Positions 25,589 through 33,866 of a stretch of DNA of 64,000 nt are shown in pieces. The DNA lies in the NCBI RefSeq assembly GCF_019890725.1, contig NZ_JAINZZ010000001.1, forward strand, positions 248,001 through 312,000. Direction: 5' to 3'. A program made the translations under genes and the position numbers. Position 1 is the first letter of the stretch; each line of letters starts with the position of its first letter. This DNA comes from Actinacidiphila acidipaludis (GTDB lineage Bacteria; Actinomycetota; Actinomycetes; Streptomycetales; Streptomycetaceae). Under the pieces are notes generated by a model. The model did no database searches. It was given only the letters and a program-made list of their open reading frames with translations, and was not told the origin of the DNA.

Positions 25589-27078
25589 GCTCCGTCCTCC
25601 TCCGCGGTCCGGTACCAGTTGTGCGGGGCGAGCCGGGCGTTGTACTGCCCCTTCGGCAGGTCGTCGGTGAGCCGGACCGACCAGCGCTGCAGACGCTGTG
25701 TCAGGTCGGCCTTGACCTTCCGCAGGCTCGGATCGTCCCAGCGGTTGTGGAGCTCCATCGGATCCTTGGCGAGGTCGTACAGTTCGCCGTCGTCGCCGAC
25801 GTGCTCGTAGAGCTTCCAGTGGTCGTGCCGGAGCATCCGCGACGAACCGCTCTGGGTGACGCTGTTGAGCTCGTCGTACCGGGTGCCCTCGTAGGGGAAG
25901 TGCAGCGGCGGGCGGGCGTCGTCGGGATAGGGCAGGCCGCCGTAGCCGCGCTCGGTGACGATGTCGGCGAACTCCGCGGCCGGGTAGCCGGAGCCGGTGA
26001 GCATCTGCCACATGCTGCGGCCCTGGACGCCCAGCGGGATGGGGCGGCCGATCGCCTCGCACACGGTGGGCAGGATGTCGGCGATCGAGACGAAGTCCGT
26101 CGTGTTGTCGTTGGCCTTGACGCCGCATCCGTGCACGATCATGGGGATGTGCGCCAGGACCTCGGGGATGCCCGCGCCCTTGCGCTGCAGGCCGTACTCG
26201 GCGGTGTAGTCGCCGTGGTCGGCGAGGAAGACCACCAGGGTGTTCTCCCACAGGCCCTGATCCTTCAGGTGGTCGACGAGCCGGCGCCACTGGTCGTCGA
26301 TGAGGCGGAGCATGCCGCAGTAGGAGGCGAGGTAGCGGCGCCAGATGTCGTCGTAGCCGGGGCGCTTCTCCTGCACCAGGTCGCGCAGCCACTTGTAGGC
26401 GCCGCCCTTGTTCTCCGCGGCCTCGGGGCCGGAGATCCGGTCGGGGATCGTGTCCTCGGGGAACATCGAGAAGTACGGCTCGGACACCTGGTAGGGGTTG
26501 TGCGGCTCGGGTGTGGAGACGAACGCGAAGAACGGCTTGCCGGGATCCCGGGCGTCGATCTGCTGGATGGCGTCGGAGACGATCCGGTACGGGTACTGCT
26601 GCTCCGCCGGGAAGGGGGTGGGCGCCGTCGTCGGACCCATGTCGATGGAGTTCAGGTACGCGGTGAAGGCCCGCTGCTCGGTGGTGGTGTCCGGCCCCTT
26701 CGTGTGCCCGTACTCGGAGAACGCGTCGTAGTCCGCCGGATCGTTCCGGTACATGTGCGTCTTGCCGGAGTAGAAGAGCTGGTAGCCCGCGCCGCGCAGC
26801 ACGTCGATCAGGTCGTCGCCGCGGGACACCAGCGTCGCGCCGGTGTTGGAGTTCTGCCGGATGCGGTGGGTGCTCGGCCACCTGCCGGTGAGGAGGCTGG
26901 TGCGGGCCGGGACGCAGGCCGGTGCGGTGGTGTACGCGCGGCGGAAGCGGGTGCCCTGGGCGGCGATGGAGTCGAGAAAGGGCATCGTGTCCAGTGCGAA
27001 GCCCACGCCTTTGGTGAAGTCGGCACGGACCTGATCGGACATGGCGAATATGATGTTGGGAGCTGTCGGGCAGGTCAC
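25585..27078 (-). CDS. type I sulfatase
   Basis: A 497-residue alkaline-phosphatase-fold sulfatase. The N-terminus PNIIFAMSDQVRAD is the metal-binding strand. CVPARTSLLTGR at about residue 55 is the C-x-P-x-R signature whose Cys becomes formylglycine. FLADHGDYTAEYGLQRKG supplies the downstream Asp/His ligands. No signal peptide is visible, so it may act inside the cell or be carried out with a partner. The GTG at 27078 follows AAAGGGA. It lies between a GH43-like enzyme and an amidase, suggesting removal of sulfate from a polysaccharide. No formylglycine-generating enzyme is in the window. Confidence 0.9.
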   Translation of the reverse strand: MTCPTAPNIIFAMSDQVRADFTKGVGFALDTMPFLDSIAAQGTRFRRAYTTAPACVPARTSLLTGRWPSTHRIRQNSNTGATLVSRGDDLIDVLRGAGYQLFYSGKTHMYRNDPADYDAFSEYGHTKGPDTTTEQRAFTAYLNSIDMGPTTAPTPFPAEQQYPYRIVSDAIQQIDARDPGKPFFAFVSTPEPHNPYQVSEPYFSMFPEDTIPDRISGPEAAENKGGAYKWLRDLVQEKRPGYDDIWRRYLASYCGMLRLIDDQWRRLVDHLKDQGLWENTLVVFLADHGDYTAEYGLQRKGAGIPEVLAHIPMIVHGCGVKANDNTTDFVSIADILPTVCEAIGRPIPLGVQGRSMWQMLTGSGYPAAEFADIVTERGYGGLPYPDDARPPLHFPYEGTRYDELNSVTQSGSSRMLRHDHWKLYEHVGDDGELYDLAKDPMELHNRWDDPSLRKVKADLTQRLQRWSVRLTDDLPKGQYNARLAPHNWYRTAEEDGA

Positions 27079-27155
27079 ACTGTCCCTTTCCACTGGGATG
27101 GACGGAAGCGTTTTCCCGCGGGAGAACGCGATCGAGGCGACGTGGCGGGGGCCGG

Positions 27156-28508
27156 TCAACCCGCCGGGCGCTTGACGTAGAGGCGGTCGCCCTGCGGGCC
27201 GGTCCACTCCAGGAGGACGACGCCGGGCACGGCGGTGTCGGCCAGTCGTGCCGGGTCGGCCCAGTAGCCGAAGTTCGGGTTGCGGAAGAAGGTCGCCCAC
27301 AGCCGGCCGCCGGCGTCCGTGAAGACGTTGGTGTGGCCGAGGCCCACGCCCAGGGTCCAGCGGGGCGAGTAGGGGCCCTCGAAGTGGTCGGCGACGGCGG
27401 CGACGGTGTTGTACTGGTACTGCGGCCGACTGGGGGCGGCCGTGTCGTAGGCGTGCCGGGTGCTGCCGTCGGCGGCCGTCGAGGTGCGGTCCCACGCGGC
27501 CTGCAGCAGGTAGTACTTGCCGCCGTGCCGGTGGACGTACGCGCCCTCCAGATAGGGCTCGGGCGTGTACGGCTGCTGCTGGAACTCCGGGAGGCCCGTC
27601 GTCGGGACGATGTCCTCCATGTCGTCGCGGAACCGGGCGTACCCGTTGTTGTGCAGCACCAGCCAGGCGTCGTCGCCCTCGGTGTACATGCTGCCGTCGA
27701 TGTGGAAACGCGCCCCGTGATCGATGTACGGGGCGTCCGGGAGCGCGTCGCCGAAGGGCTTGTCCAGGTTGCCCTCGGCGAGGCGGTACGGTCCCTCGAC
27801 GCCGCCCTCGCTCACCAGCAGGAACGAGCCCACCTTGTGGGAGCGGTCGCCCATGCACGCGACGATGTACCAGGTGTCCCGGAAGTAGTGCACTTCCGGC
27901 GCCCATACGTTGCCGCGCTTGCCGAACTGGTCGTCGTACCAGTACTCCTGCCACGGCGCGACGACCGTGCGTCCGGGCCGGTTCTCGCCGGCGAACTCCG
28001 CCGACCAGACCTTGCCCCTCTCGGCGCCGGGCCGGATGCCGGTGGTGTCGGCCAGCCGCCAGGGTCCGCGCAGGGACTCGGCCGTCCACAGGAAGATCCC
28101 GTCGTTCCAGGGGCCGGCGGTGTCGAGGCCGGGGGCCCGCGTGGTGCCGGTGGCGACGTAGAGCGGTCGGCGGCCGCCGACCCGGAAGCAGTTGACGTAG
28201 GTGTCGCGCATCCAGACCCGGCCGAGTTCCTCGTCGCCCGGACGCGGTTCGAGCGGCAGGACGAAGGAGTTGTCCTCCCTCGGCCACAGGTCCCCGCGGT
28301 TGTCCGCGAGACCGTACGGGGCGGGGTCGGGCCAGTTCGCGGGGTACCGCCCGGGCGGCGCGGGAGGAGCCGCTGCCGCGGCCCGGGTCGCCGTCCCCAG
28401 CGAACCGACGGCGGCGGCGAGGCCGGCCGCACGGGCCGTCCTGGCCGCCCCGGCAAGCAGCGCCCGCCGGCCGATACCGGCGTTCCCGTTCCGGGGACCG
28501 GCGCTCAT
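27156..28508 (-). CDS. secreted GH43-like glycoside hydrolase
   Basis: A 450-residue protein with a Tat-like signal (GRRALLAGAARTARAAG, about residues 13-48) and a five-bladed propeller pattern: WMRDTYVNCF, GPWNDGIFLWTAESLRGPW, NVWAPEVHYFRDTWYIVAC, GSFLLVSEGGVEGPY, YIDHGARFHIDGSMYTEGDDAWLV and YLEGAYVHRHGGKYYLLQ. The AP(E/D) and (E)GA strands hold the acidic catalytic residues of the GH43 clan. Subfamily and substrate are unclear. The sulfatase downstream hints at a sulfated polysaccharide. The ATG at 28508 has GGAGAG upstream. Confidence 0.75.
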   Translation of the reverse strand: MSAGPRNGNAGIGRRALLAGAARTARAAGLAAAVGSLGTATRAAAAAPPAPPGRYPANWPDPAPYGLADNRGDLWPREDNSFVLPLEPRPGDEELGRVWMRDTYVNCFRVGGRRPLYVATGTTRAPGLDTAGPWNDGIFLWTAESLRGPWRLADTTGIRPGAERGKVWSAEFAGENRPGRTVVAPWQEYWYDDQFGKRGNVWAPEVHYFRDTWYIVACMGDRSHKVGSFLLVSEGGVEGPYRLAEGNLDKPFGDALPDAPYIDHGARFHIDGSMYTEGDDAWLVLHNNGYARFRDDMEDIVPTTGLPEFQQQPYTPEPYLEGAYVHRHGGKYYLLQAAWDRTSTAADGSTRHAYDTAAPSRPQYQYNTVAAVADHFEGPYSPRWTLGVGLGHTNVFTDAGGRLWATFFRNPNFGYWADPARLADTAVPGVVLLEWTGPQGDRLYVKRPAG

Positions 28509-28643
28509 CAATCACACTCTCCTTCGTCGTTCCGGACACCGGACCGGCGTGCGCCGCGCCGCGGAACCGCAAACTCCGTGGCTCCGCCAATAGTGTCCGT
28601 ACAGGGCCTTGGGATGACTCCGAGCCAGCATGCGAAGGCCCTC

Positions 28644-28735
28644 CTATTTCCGTCAACAGGTCGGAGAATTAATCCGGGCCGGATTTCCCCGGCCGCTATT
28701 CCGTCAACCGGCCGCGGAATTAATCCGGTTCGGGC
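28644..28735. repeat. two imperfect direct repeats with AATTAATCCGG cores
   Basis: Two copies about 52 bp apart (starting near 28644 and 28696) share the pattern CTATT(T)CCGTCAAC, five to nine bases, then GGA(G)AATTAATCCGG. They lie upstream of the GH43-sulfatase-amidase operon (minus), at about 140-230 bp. AT-rich cores in such GC-rich DNA suggest paired regulator sites. The rest of this 353-bp gap holds a possible plus-strand TTGACG near 28753 but no gene. Confidence 0.5.
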
Positions 28736-28861
28736 CGGCCGCGCCGGGCTCTTGACGACGTCGGGGCGGCGTCCCTACGGTCCCGGAGTGAAACCTTCGC
28801 AAGTTTCCAGAATCCCGGAGCGACGCTCCTCACCCCGGGCGGGCGGAAGGCGGCACGGCCG

Positions 28862-30034
28862 TCACCAGTCCCGGACGGAGTCCACTCCGGCGAAGAGCCC
28901 GTCGCGCGCGTCCTGGAGTCCGGGGCCGAGGACAGCTTCGGCCTCTGTCACGATCTGTCCGAGGACGTCGAAGAGCTCCTCGCGCTCGACGGTCTCGATG
29001 AAGCCCGTGCGGTGGTCGAGTTCGTTGAACGCCTCGCCGTAGGCCCGTCCGAGCTCCTCCATGCGTGCCGCTCCCTCCGCCTCCGCGGGTTCGGCGAGCG
29101 CCTGAAGGATCGCCGCACGGGTCGTCCTGTACTGGGCGACGGCCCTCTTGTAGACGGCGGGGCTGATCTGTTCGCGGCCGTTCCAGTCGCGCAACGGGTT
29201 GTCCCGGTTCGCCTCGACCCACTCGCGCCTGCGGGCCCGGCGTACGGACACATACGTACCGGCCGGGATCTCGGGTCGCCAGGCGCGGCGCATGGCCGAG
29301 GCGTACGCGGCGGGGATGCCGTAGAGATCCACGGACTCCACCTCGGGCACGCGCGACGGCCGCAGAACGTCCTCGGCGGTCATCCCGAACAGGTCGGCGA
29401 TGCCGATCCCCCGCAGGCGGCTCAGCCTGTTCAGCTCACCGGCGGCACTGAGAAGACCGAGGCGTCCGTGCAGGTGGAGCCGGGTCACCGCGGGGAAGCG
29501 GTCGACGAGCCGAGCGCAGTCGAGGGAGTCGATGTCCCTGATCGTCAACTGCGCGACCTCGGCTCGCGGTGCCGCGGGTCGGCCGAGGAGGGCGTCGACC
29601 GCCGCTCCGGTGTACTCCGCCTTCCAGGCCGGGGCCGGCTCGTCGCGCAGACCGCTGTCCCATCGCCGCTGCCGGGCGAGTTGCGCGCCGGGGTGCCATC
29701 CGGAGGCCCAATGGGTCGCCGGTGCTGCGTGGAGCAGGGGCAGCGCGCCGACGACCTTGTGGCTGCGCGGCAGGATCCACTCCTGGTTGCAGAAGGACAG
29801 CGTCCCGTTCCACGCGTGGTGGGTGAGCCGCAGCGGCGCGACGTCCCCGAGGTCGTCCACGGAGGTGGGCTCGGGGCCGGACCAGTCCAACTCCAGCACG
29901 GACGCGGTCTGTGACGGGACGTCGAGACCGGTGATCTGGGCGGCCGTCCACTCCCCGAGGTCGGGGGAATGGGCGGCCACCACGTCGCCGGGCGCGAGAG
30001 GCCTGGGTGGCGCGGTCTGCTTGTCCCTGGGCAT
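28862..30034 (-). CDS. uncharacterised 390-residue protein
   Basis: Codon use and composition are normal for a real gene, but I do not recognise an enzymatic domain. The first 60 residues look like an SH3/Tudor-like barrel (GDVVAAHSPDLGEWTAAQITGLD...SVLELDW). The middle contains leucine-rich segments, and a short basic stretch (YVSVRRARRREWVEANRDNPLRDW) precedes a helical C-terminus. Similar Streptomyces proteins are sometimes labelled 'gliding motility protein', with no evidence I can cite. The ATG at 30034 has a weak AAGG upstream. It is divergent from the SRPBCC gene. Confidence 0.7.
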   Translation of the reverse strand: MPRDKQTAPPRPLAPGDVVAAHSPDLGEWTAAQITGLDVPSQTASVLELDWSGPEPTSVDDLGDVAPLRLTHHAWNGTLSFCNQEWILPRSHKVVGALPLLHAAPATHWASGWHPGAQLARQRRWDSGLRDEPAPAWKAEYTGAAVDALLGRPAAPRAEVAQLTIRDIDSLDCARLVDRFPAVTRLHLHGRLGLLSAAGELNRLSRLRGIGIADLFGMTAEDVLRPSRVPEVESVDLYGIPAAYASAMRRAWRPEIPAGTYVSVRRARRREWVEANRDNPLRDWNGREQISPAVYKRAVAQYRTTRAAILQALAEPAEAEGAARMEELGRAYGEAFNELDHRTGFIETVEREELFDVLGQIVTEAEAVLGPGLQDARDGLFAGVDSVRDW

Positions 30035-30118
30035 GGCGCCGACCTTGGTGGCGACTGGATGCGGTCCGGTCCGCCCGGCTCCGGGACAGACCCGGGCAGC
30101 GGTCGTAGAGTGCGAGGC

Positions 30119-30577
30119 GTGTATGCGACGAGGATGACGCGCCACATGGATGCCCCGCCGTCCCGGGTGTACCGGGCCCTGCTCGACCCCGAGGCGGTGG
30201 CCGCCTGGCGCGTGCCGGACGGGATGACCTGCCGGGTGCACGAGTTCGAGCCCCGCGTCGGTGGCGCGTTCCGGGTCTCCCTGACCTACGACGCCCCCGA
30301 CCGGTCGGGGAAGACCGCCGGCCGCACCGACACCTACCACGGGCACTTCGTGGAACTCGTCGAGGACGCGAAGGTCGTCGAACGCCTGCGGTTCGAGAGC
30401 GACGACCCGGACGTCGCGGCCCCGATGACGATGACCACCACGCTGACCGCGGCCGGCGGCGGCACCGAGGTCGCCATCCTCCACGAGGGCATCCCCGACG
30501 CCGTCCCGGCCGCGGACAACGAGGCCGGGACCCGGATGGCGCTGGACCGTCTTGCAGGGCTCGTCGTCCGGATGTGA
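30119..30577 (+). CDS. SRPBCC / AHSA1-like START-fold protein
   Basis: A protein of about 152 residues with the AHSA1 pattern: RHMDAPPSRVYRALLDPEAVAAWRVPDGM, then GGAFRVSLTYD, GHFVELVEDAKVVERLRF and a C-terminal helix NEAGTRMALDRLAGLV. The fold binds hydrophobic ligands or chaperones; no specific role is clear. I chose GTG 30119 because the family usually has about six residues before the RH(V/M)DAP motif. GTG 30110 and ATG 30134 are alternatives. Confidence 0.82.
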   Translation: MYATRMTRHMDAPPSRVYRALLDPEAVAAWRVPDGMTCRVHEFEPRVGGAFRVSLTYDAPDRSGKTAGRTDTYHGHFVELVEDAKVVERLRFESDDPDVAAPMTMTTTLTAAGGGTEVAILHEGIPDAVPAADNEAGTRMALDRLAGLVVRM

Positions 30578-30641
30578 CGCGACCTTCGCCGGAGTCTGCC
30601 GTCCGGGCGCAGCCGACTGCCCTGCATTCAGGCTGAGTTCA

Positions 30642-30673
30642 CCGGTGCCGGTGCCGGTGCCCGTGCCGGTGCC
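30642..30673. repeat. GGTGCC hexamer run
   Basis: Five near-tandem GGTGCC units, one altered to CGTGCC, lie just past the stop of the minus-strand DedA gene and between it and the SRPBCC gene. Probably slippage-prone non-coding sequence. Confidence 0.6.
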
Positions 30674-30680
30674 AACGTGA

Positions 30681-31427
30681 TCATCTGCGGGCCTCGTTGT
30701 TCTCCTTCTCGTCTCCCCGGCCGCCTGCCGTCGCCGGTGCCGGGCGTGGTGACAGGTATCGCGACGCGTCCGGGTCGCGCGCCGCGCCGCGACCGGCCCG
30801 GCGGCCGCGGCGCCACTCGAGCACGACGGGCAGGAGTCCGACGGCCACGACCCCGGCGATGGCGGGGGTCAGATATCCCGACCCCTGCCGCCCGCCGACG
30901 CCCAGGACGTACCCGGCCAGCACGAGCGACTGCGACCAGACCAGTCCGGCCATGGCCTGCCACAGGGTGAACGTGCCCGTCGGCATGCCCAGCAGCCCGG
31001 CAGCGGGGTGGACCAGGGTGCGCACGACGGGGATGAATCGCCCCAGCACCAGCGCTCGCCGCTGCCCGTACCGCGCGAACAGGGCCTCGGCGCGCCGTAA
31101 GCGCGCCTGGCTCCTGCGGCTCATCCGGCGCAGCCGCTGGGACCTGCGGCCGCGCCGCCCCATCCAGAAGCCGGTCTGGGCGCCGGCGAGTGAACCGACC
31201 CCCGCGCACGCCATGACCAGGGAGAGGGACAACCGGGTGGTGCCCAGGGTGCTGACCGAGCAGGCCAGCCCGGCCGGAAGGAGCAGCGTGTCACCAGGCA
31301 GAAGAACGCCCAGCGCCGGGATCCCCGTTTCGGCGAAGACCACCAGCAACACGGCCCAGGCGCCGAATCTCCCCAGCATCGCCTGCGGATCCAGTGCTCC
31401 CGCAACGGCCATAGGACCTGACGTCAT
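30681..31427 (-). CDS. DedA-family membrane protein
   Basis: A 248-residue protein of the DedA/SNARE-associated family. It has FAETGIPALGVLLPGDTLLLPAG at the N-terminus, GSLAGAQTGFWMGRRG, and RFIPVVRTLVHPAAGLLGMPTGTF(TLW), the conserved G.RF.P..R segment. Three to four transmembrane helices follow. Members act in membrane homeostasis and probably as phospholipid scramblases. It is convergent with the SRPBCC gene. The tail of about 45 residues is charged and probably cytosolic. Confidence 0.87.
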   Translation of the reverse strand: MTSGPMAVAGALDPQAMLGRFGAWAVLLVVFAETGIPALGVLLPGDTLLLPAGLACSVSTLGTTRLSLSLVMACAGVGSLAGAQTGFWMGRRGRRSQRLRRMSRRSQARLRRAEALFARYGQRRALVLGRFIPVVRTLVHPAAGLLGMPTGTFTLWQAMAGLVWSQSLVLAGYVLGVGGRQGSGYLTPAIAGVVAVGLLPVVLEWRRGRRAGRGAARDPDASRYLSPRPAPATAGGRGDEKENNEARR

Positions 31428-31557
31428 CGATCAGTCCCCCTCTGCCCACACCGGCAGTCCTCGTGCCCCTGCTTGCTGTGGTCCAGAGCTCAGCATTCCG
31501 CGCGGTCCTTGAGCCGCGCCAGAGCGCGTGGGCCGCGGTGTGACCACGAGTGAAGTT

Positions 31558-31570
31558 CTACACCATGTAG
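31558..31570. promoter_or_regulatory. CTACA-N3-TGTAG operator-like palindrome
   Basis: CTACACCATGTAG is a perfect inverted repeat around CCA. It has the TACA...TGTA core typical of BlaI/MecI- and CopY-type repressor sites. It lies 187 bp upstream of the COG4705 gene. No such repressor gene is in the window. Confidence 0.45.
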
Positions 31571-31671
31571 TAGCTGGCTCGGACCCGGGCCGGTCCACAA
31601 GCGATCCGGAGCCGTGGCGGCATGCGCGGTCGATCACACCCGTCCGCGGGAACGCGGAGGCGGCCTCAACC

Positions 31672-31689
31672 GTCTACAGAGCTGTAGAC
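31672..31689. promoter_or_regulatory. 18-bp palindrome with TACA/TGTA arms
   Basis: GTCTACAGAGCTGTAGAC is a perfect 8+8 inverted repeat around AG, about 70 bp upstream of the COG4705 gene and 103 bp after a related palindrome. The 330-bp gap between the DedA and COG4705 genes holds these two sites and no supported gene. Confidence 0.5.
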
Positions 31690-31757
31690 ACCACCAGCCG
31701 CCCGCGTCCACCGAGCGGCACGTGACCGGGGAGCACGCCCCAGGGAGGGCTGTGCCG

Positions 31758-32627
31758 ATGCACAAGCGCGACGACGCGGCAGCGGTGAGGATGCGGCAAC
31801 GGGAAGAACCCGTCGCCGTCGACCGCACGCTGCCCAGCCGCCCGACGTCCACGGCCACCGGCAAGACACCGGAGACCACAGGCGGCTTCTGGCTGACGCA
31901 GGCGCTGATCGCCGGGACGGCAGCGTGTGCCGCCACGGCCCTGTCGCATGCCGTCGGACGCCCGGTCGCGGCGGCGGCCTCGGCAGGTGTCCTCGCCGTC
32001 GCGTTGACGGCGCAGTTCCGCTCGGACCGGTACCGGGTCTGGGTCTACTGGGCCACCGTCGCGGCAACGGGAGTGACGGGGGCGCTGGCCGGCCTCGCCG
32101 GACGGGACGCTTCGGGGAACGTCGTCGTGTGGATCGGCGTCGCTGTCGCGGTCGTCTCGGCGGCGGCCGTGGCTTCCCGGCTCCTCGGGACGGTCACGCC
32201 GCCATTCACGCCACCGACGGGACGCGCGGAACGGGGTCTGGAGACGCTGTACTGGGCGGCTGTGCTGGCGACCTGTGCGGCCGGTGCCGCGGCAGTCCGG
32301 TTGACGGCGGGTTCGCTGCCCATGGGGCACGCCTTGTCCCAGGCCCTGTTCGCCGTTCTGGTCGTCGGCTGCTCGGCGGCACAGTGGCTGGCCGGCACCA
32401 AAGCGGTGGCCTGTGTCTGGGCGGCCTGGCTGACGGTCCGCTCGCTGGGAGTCTCCTTCGCGCAGTGGCTGGCGACGCCCCTCGCCCACGGCGGGCTGGG
32501 GTGGGGCCAGGGGCCGGTGACCGTGCTGCTGGGGGTCATCGCCGCAGGGCAGTTGGGCCGGTTCGCCGAGCGTGAGCAGACCGGGGGCCTCCCGTCGGAA
32601 GCTCCTGACCAAGATGGCGATCGATGA
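31758..32627 (+). CDS. COG4705-family membrane protein
   Basis: A 289-residue polytopic protein of the uncharacterised COG4705 group. It has the conserved KTPETTGGFWLTQALI, ETLYWAAVLATCAAGAAAVRLT, AWLTVRSLGVSFAQWLATP and GGLGWGQGPVTVLLGVI. About seven transmembrane helices follow a variable 40-residue N-terminus. Some relatives are annotated as metal-responsive, which would fit the BlaI/CopY-like palindromes upstream, but that is inference. The ATG at 31758 follows AGGGAGG; a GTG two codons earlier is possible. Confidence 0.8.
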   Translation: MHKRDDAAAVRMRQREEPVAVDRTLPSRPTSTATGKTPETTGGFWLTQALIAGTAACAATALSHAVGRPVAAAASAGVLAVALTAQFRSDRYRVWVYWATVAATGVTGALAGLAGRDASGNVVVWIGVAVAVVSAAAVASRLLGTVTPPFTPPTGRAERGLETLYWAAVLATCAAGAAAVRLTAGSLPMGHALSQALFAVLVVGCSAAQWLAGTKAVACVWAAWLTVRSLGVSFAQWLATPLAHGGLGWGQGPVTVLLGVIAAGQLGRFAEREQTGGLPSEAPDQDGDR

Positions 32628-32846
32628 CCTCCGCCGGGAAGCCCCAGGACGCCTGAAACCCGCATGCCTGCGGATCCAGCCGGGCCGGCGGGATCCGCAG
32701 GTTCACCTCCGAACAGCTCGTCCAGCGCACCCGGCGCGGCCTGGGGAACATCCGGTACCGCAGCGAACTCGCAGACGGCTGCATCGCCCAGACCGGCCTG
32801 ACGACCAGACCTACCAGCGAACCCCGGCCACGTCACGAGTTCAACC

Positions 32847-33713
32847 TCAGTGAGGTAGGGCGGCGACCGCCAGTGCCTCGGCCAGGGTCACGGGCCGACG
32901 GCCGATCAGGCGGCGCAAGTCGCCGGAGTCGGTGTACATCTCACCGCGGCTCATGCCGCGGTCGGCGTCGGCGAGGACCTCCGCCAGTTCGGTGGGCAGG
33001 CCCGCGGTGACCAGTACCCGGGCGAAGTCGGCCTCTGGGAGGTCAGCGTAGGTGACGGGATTCCCGGCCGCAGCGGTGATCGCGGCGGCGAGCTCACTCA
33101 GGGTGAAGGATTCGTCGCCGCCGAGCTCGTACACGGCGCCGGCGTGGCCTTCAGCGGTGAGGACGACCGCCGCGGCGTCGGCGTAGTCGGCGCGGGACGC
33201 GGCGCTGATCCGCCCCTCGCCTGCGGCGCCGACGACGGTGCCGTTCCGCAGGATGTGCGGCAGTTGGCTGGTGTAGTTCTCCAAGTACCAGCCATTGCGC
33301 AGCAGCACGCTGGGGATGCCGCGGTCCCGCAGATACTCCTCGGTCTCGCCGTGCGTGGCGCCGATGACGGTGGTGGCCGTGTCCGCGTGTGTCGTGCTCG
33401 TGTACGCCACCAGCGACACGCCTACGGCCGCCGCGGCGTCGATCACGCGGCGGTGGTTGGCGACCCGCTCGCCCACGGGAACCGAGGCCGAGATCAGCAG
33501 CAGCCTGTCCGCCCCGGCGAATGCCTCGGCCAGGCCTTCGGTGTCCGCGAAGTCGGCGCGGCGTACCGTGATGCCCCGGTCGGCCAGGTCCTTGATCCTT
33601 GCGATGTCCCGGCCGGTCGCGATGATGTCCGCGGCCGGGATCCCGCGCCGCAGCAGTGCTTCGACGGTGAGCCTGCCCAGCTGGCCGGTGGCTCCGGTGA
33701 CGACGATCGGCAT
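32847..33713 (-). CDS. NmrA/QorB-like NAD(P)-dependent oxidoreductase
   Basis: A 288-residue atypical SDR. It opens IVVTGATGQLGRLTVEALL, the GxxGxxG nucleotide loop. Then come RRADFADTEGLAEAFAGADRLLLISAS, TETEEYLR-type and LLRNGWYLENYTSQ segments and a C-terminal substrate lobe. It resembles quinone oxidoreductase QorB/YtfG. I chose ATG 33713 because AAGGA lies nine bases upstream; the upstream ATG at 33722 is too close to it. It is divergent from an HxlR-type regulator with a single cysteine, the arrangement known for qor2-qorR in Corynebacterium. Confidence 0.85.
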   Translation of the reverse strand: MPIVVTGATGQLGRLTVEALLRRGIPAADIIATGRDIARIKDLADRGITVRRADFADTEGLAEAFAGADRLLLISASVPVGERVANHRRVIDAAAAVGVSLVAYTSTTHADTATTVIGATHGETEEYLRDRGIPSVLLRNGWYLENYTSQLPHILRNGTVVGAAGEGRISAASRADYADAAAVVLTAEGHAGAVYELGGDESFTLSELAAAITAAAGNPVTYADLPEADFARVLVTAGLPTELAEVLADADRGMSRGEMYTDSGDLRRLIGRRPVTLAEALAVAALPH

Positions 33714-33823
33714 GATGGTCATTCCTTCCTTCCGCGCGTGCCCGACACGCACGCCGCAGTCCGTCCGCGGCGGGATGGAACCCAGGATGACCTGCACACT
33801 CTCTATTGGGGAGTAGCCACTTC

Positions 33824-33853
33824 TTGGTACGGTACTTACCTGACCGATAGTAT
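33824..33853 (+). promoter_or_regulatory. promoter and operator-like segment for HxlR gene
   Basis: A -35-like TTGGTA (33824) and a -10-like TAGTAT (33848) are 18 bp apart, 14 bp before the GTG of the HxlR gene. The spacer contains GTACGGTACTTACC, with repeated GGTAC units, and a TACT...AGTA inverted repeat that a dimeric HxlR protein could bind. The segment lies between divergent genes. Confidence 0.4.
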
Positions 33854-33866
33854 TGAGGTGAGCCCT

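Noticed and set aside
32656..32850. open stretch containing RFTSEQLVQRTRRGLGNIRYRSEL
   Set aside because: It looks faintly protein-like but has no start codon, no ribosome binding site and no family I recognise. It may be a relic but is not supportable as a feature.
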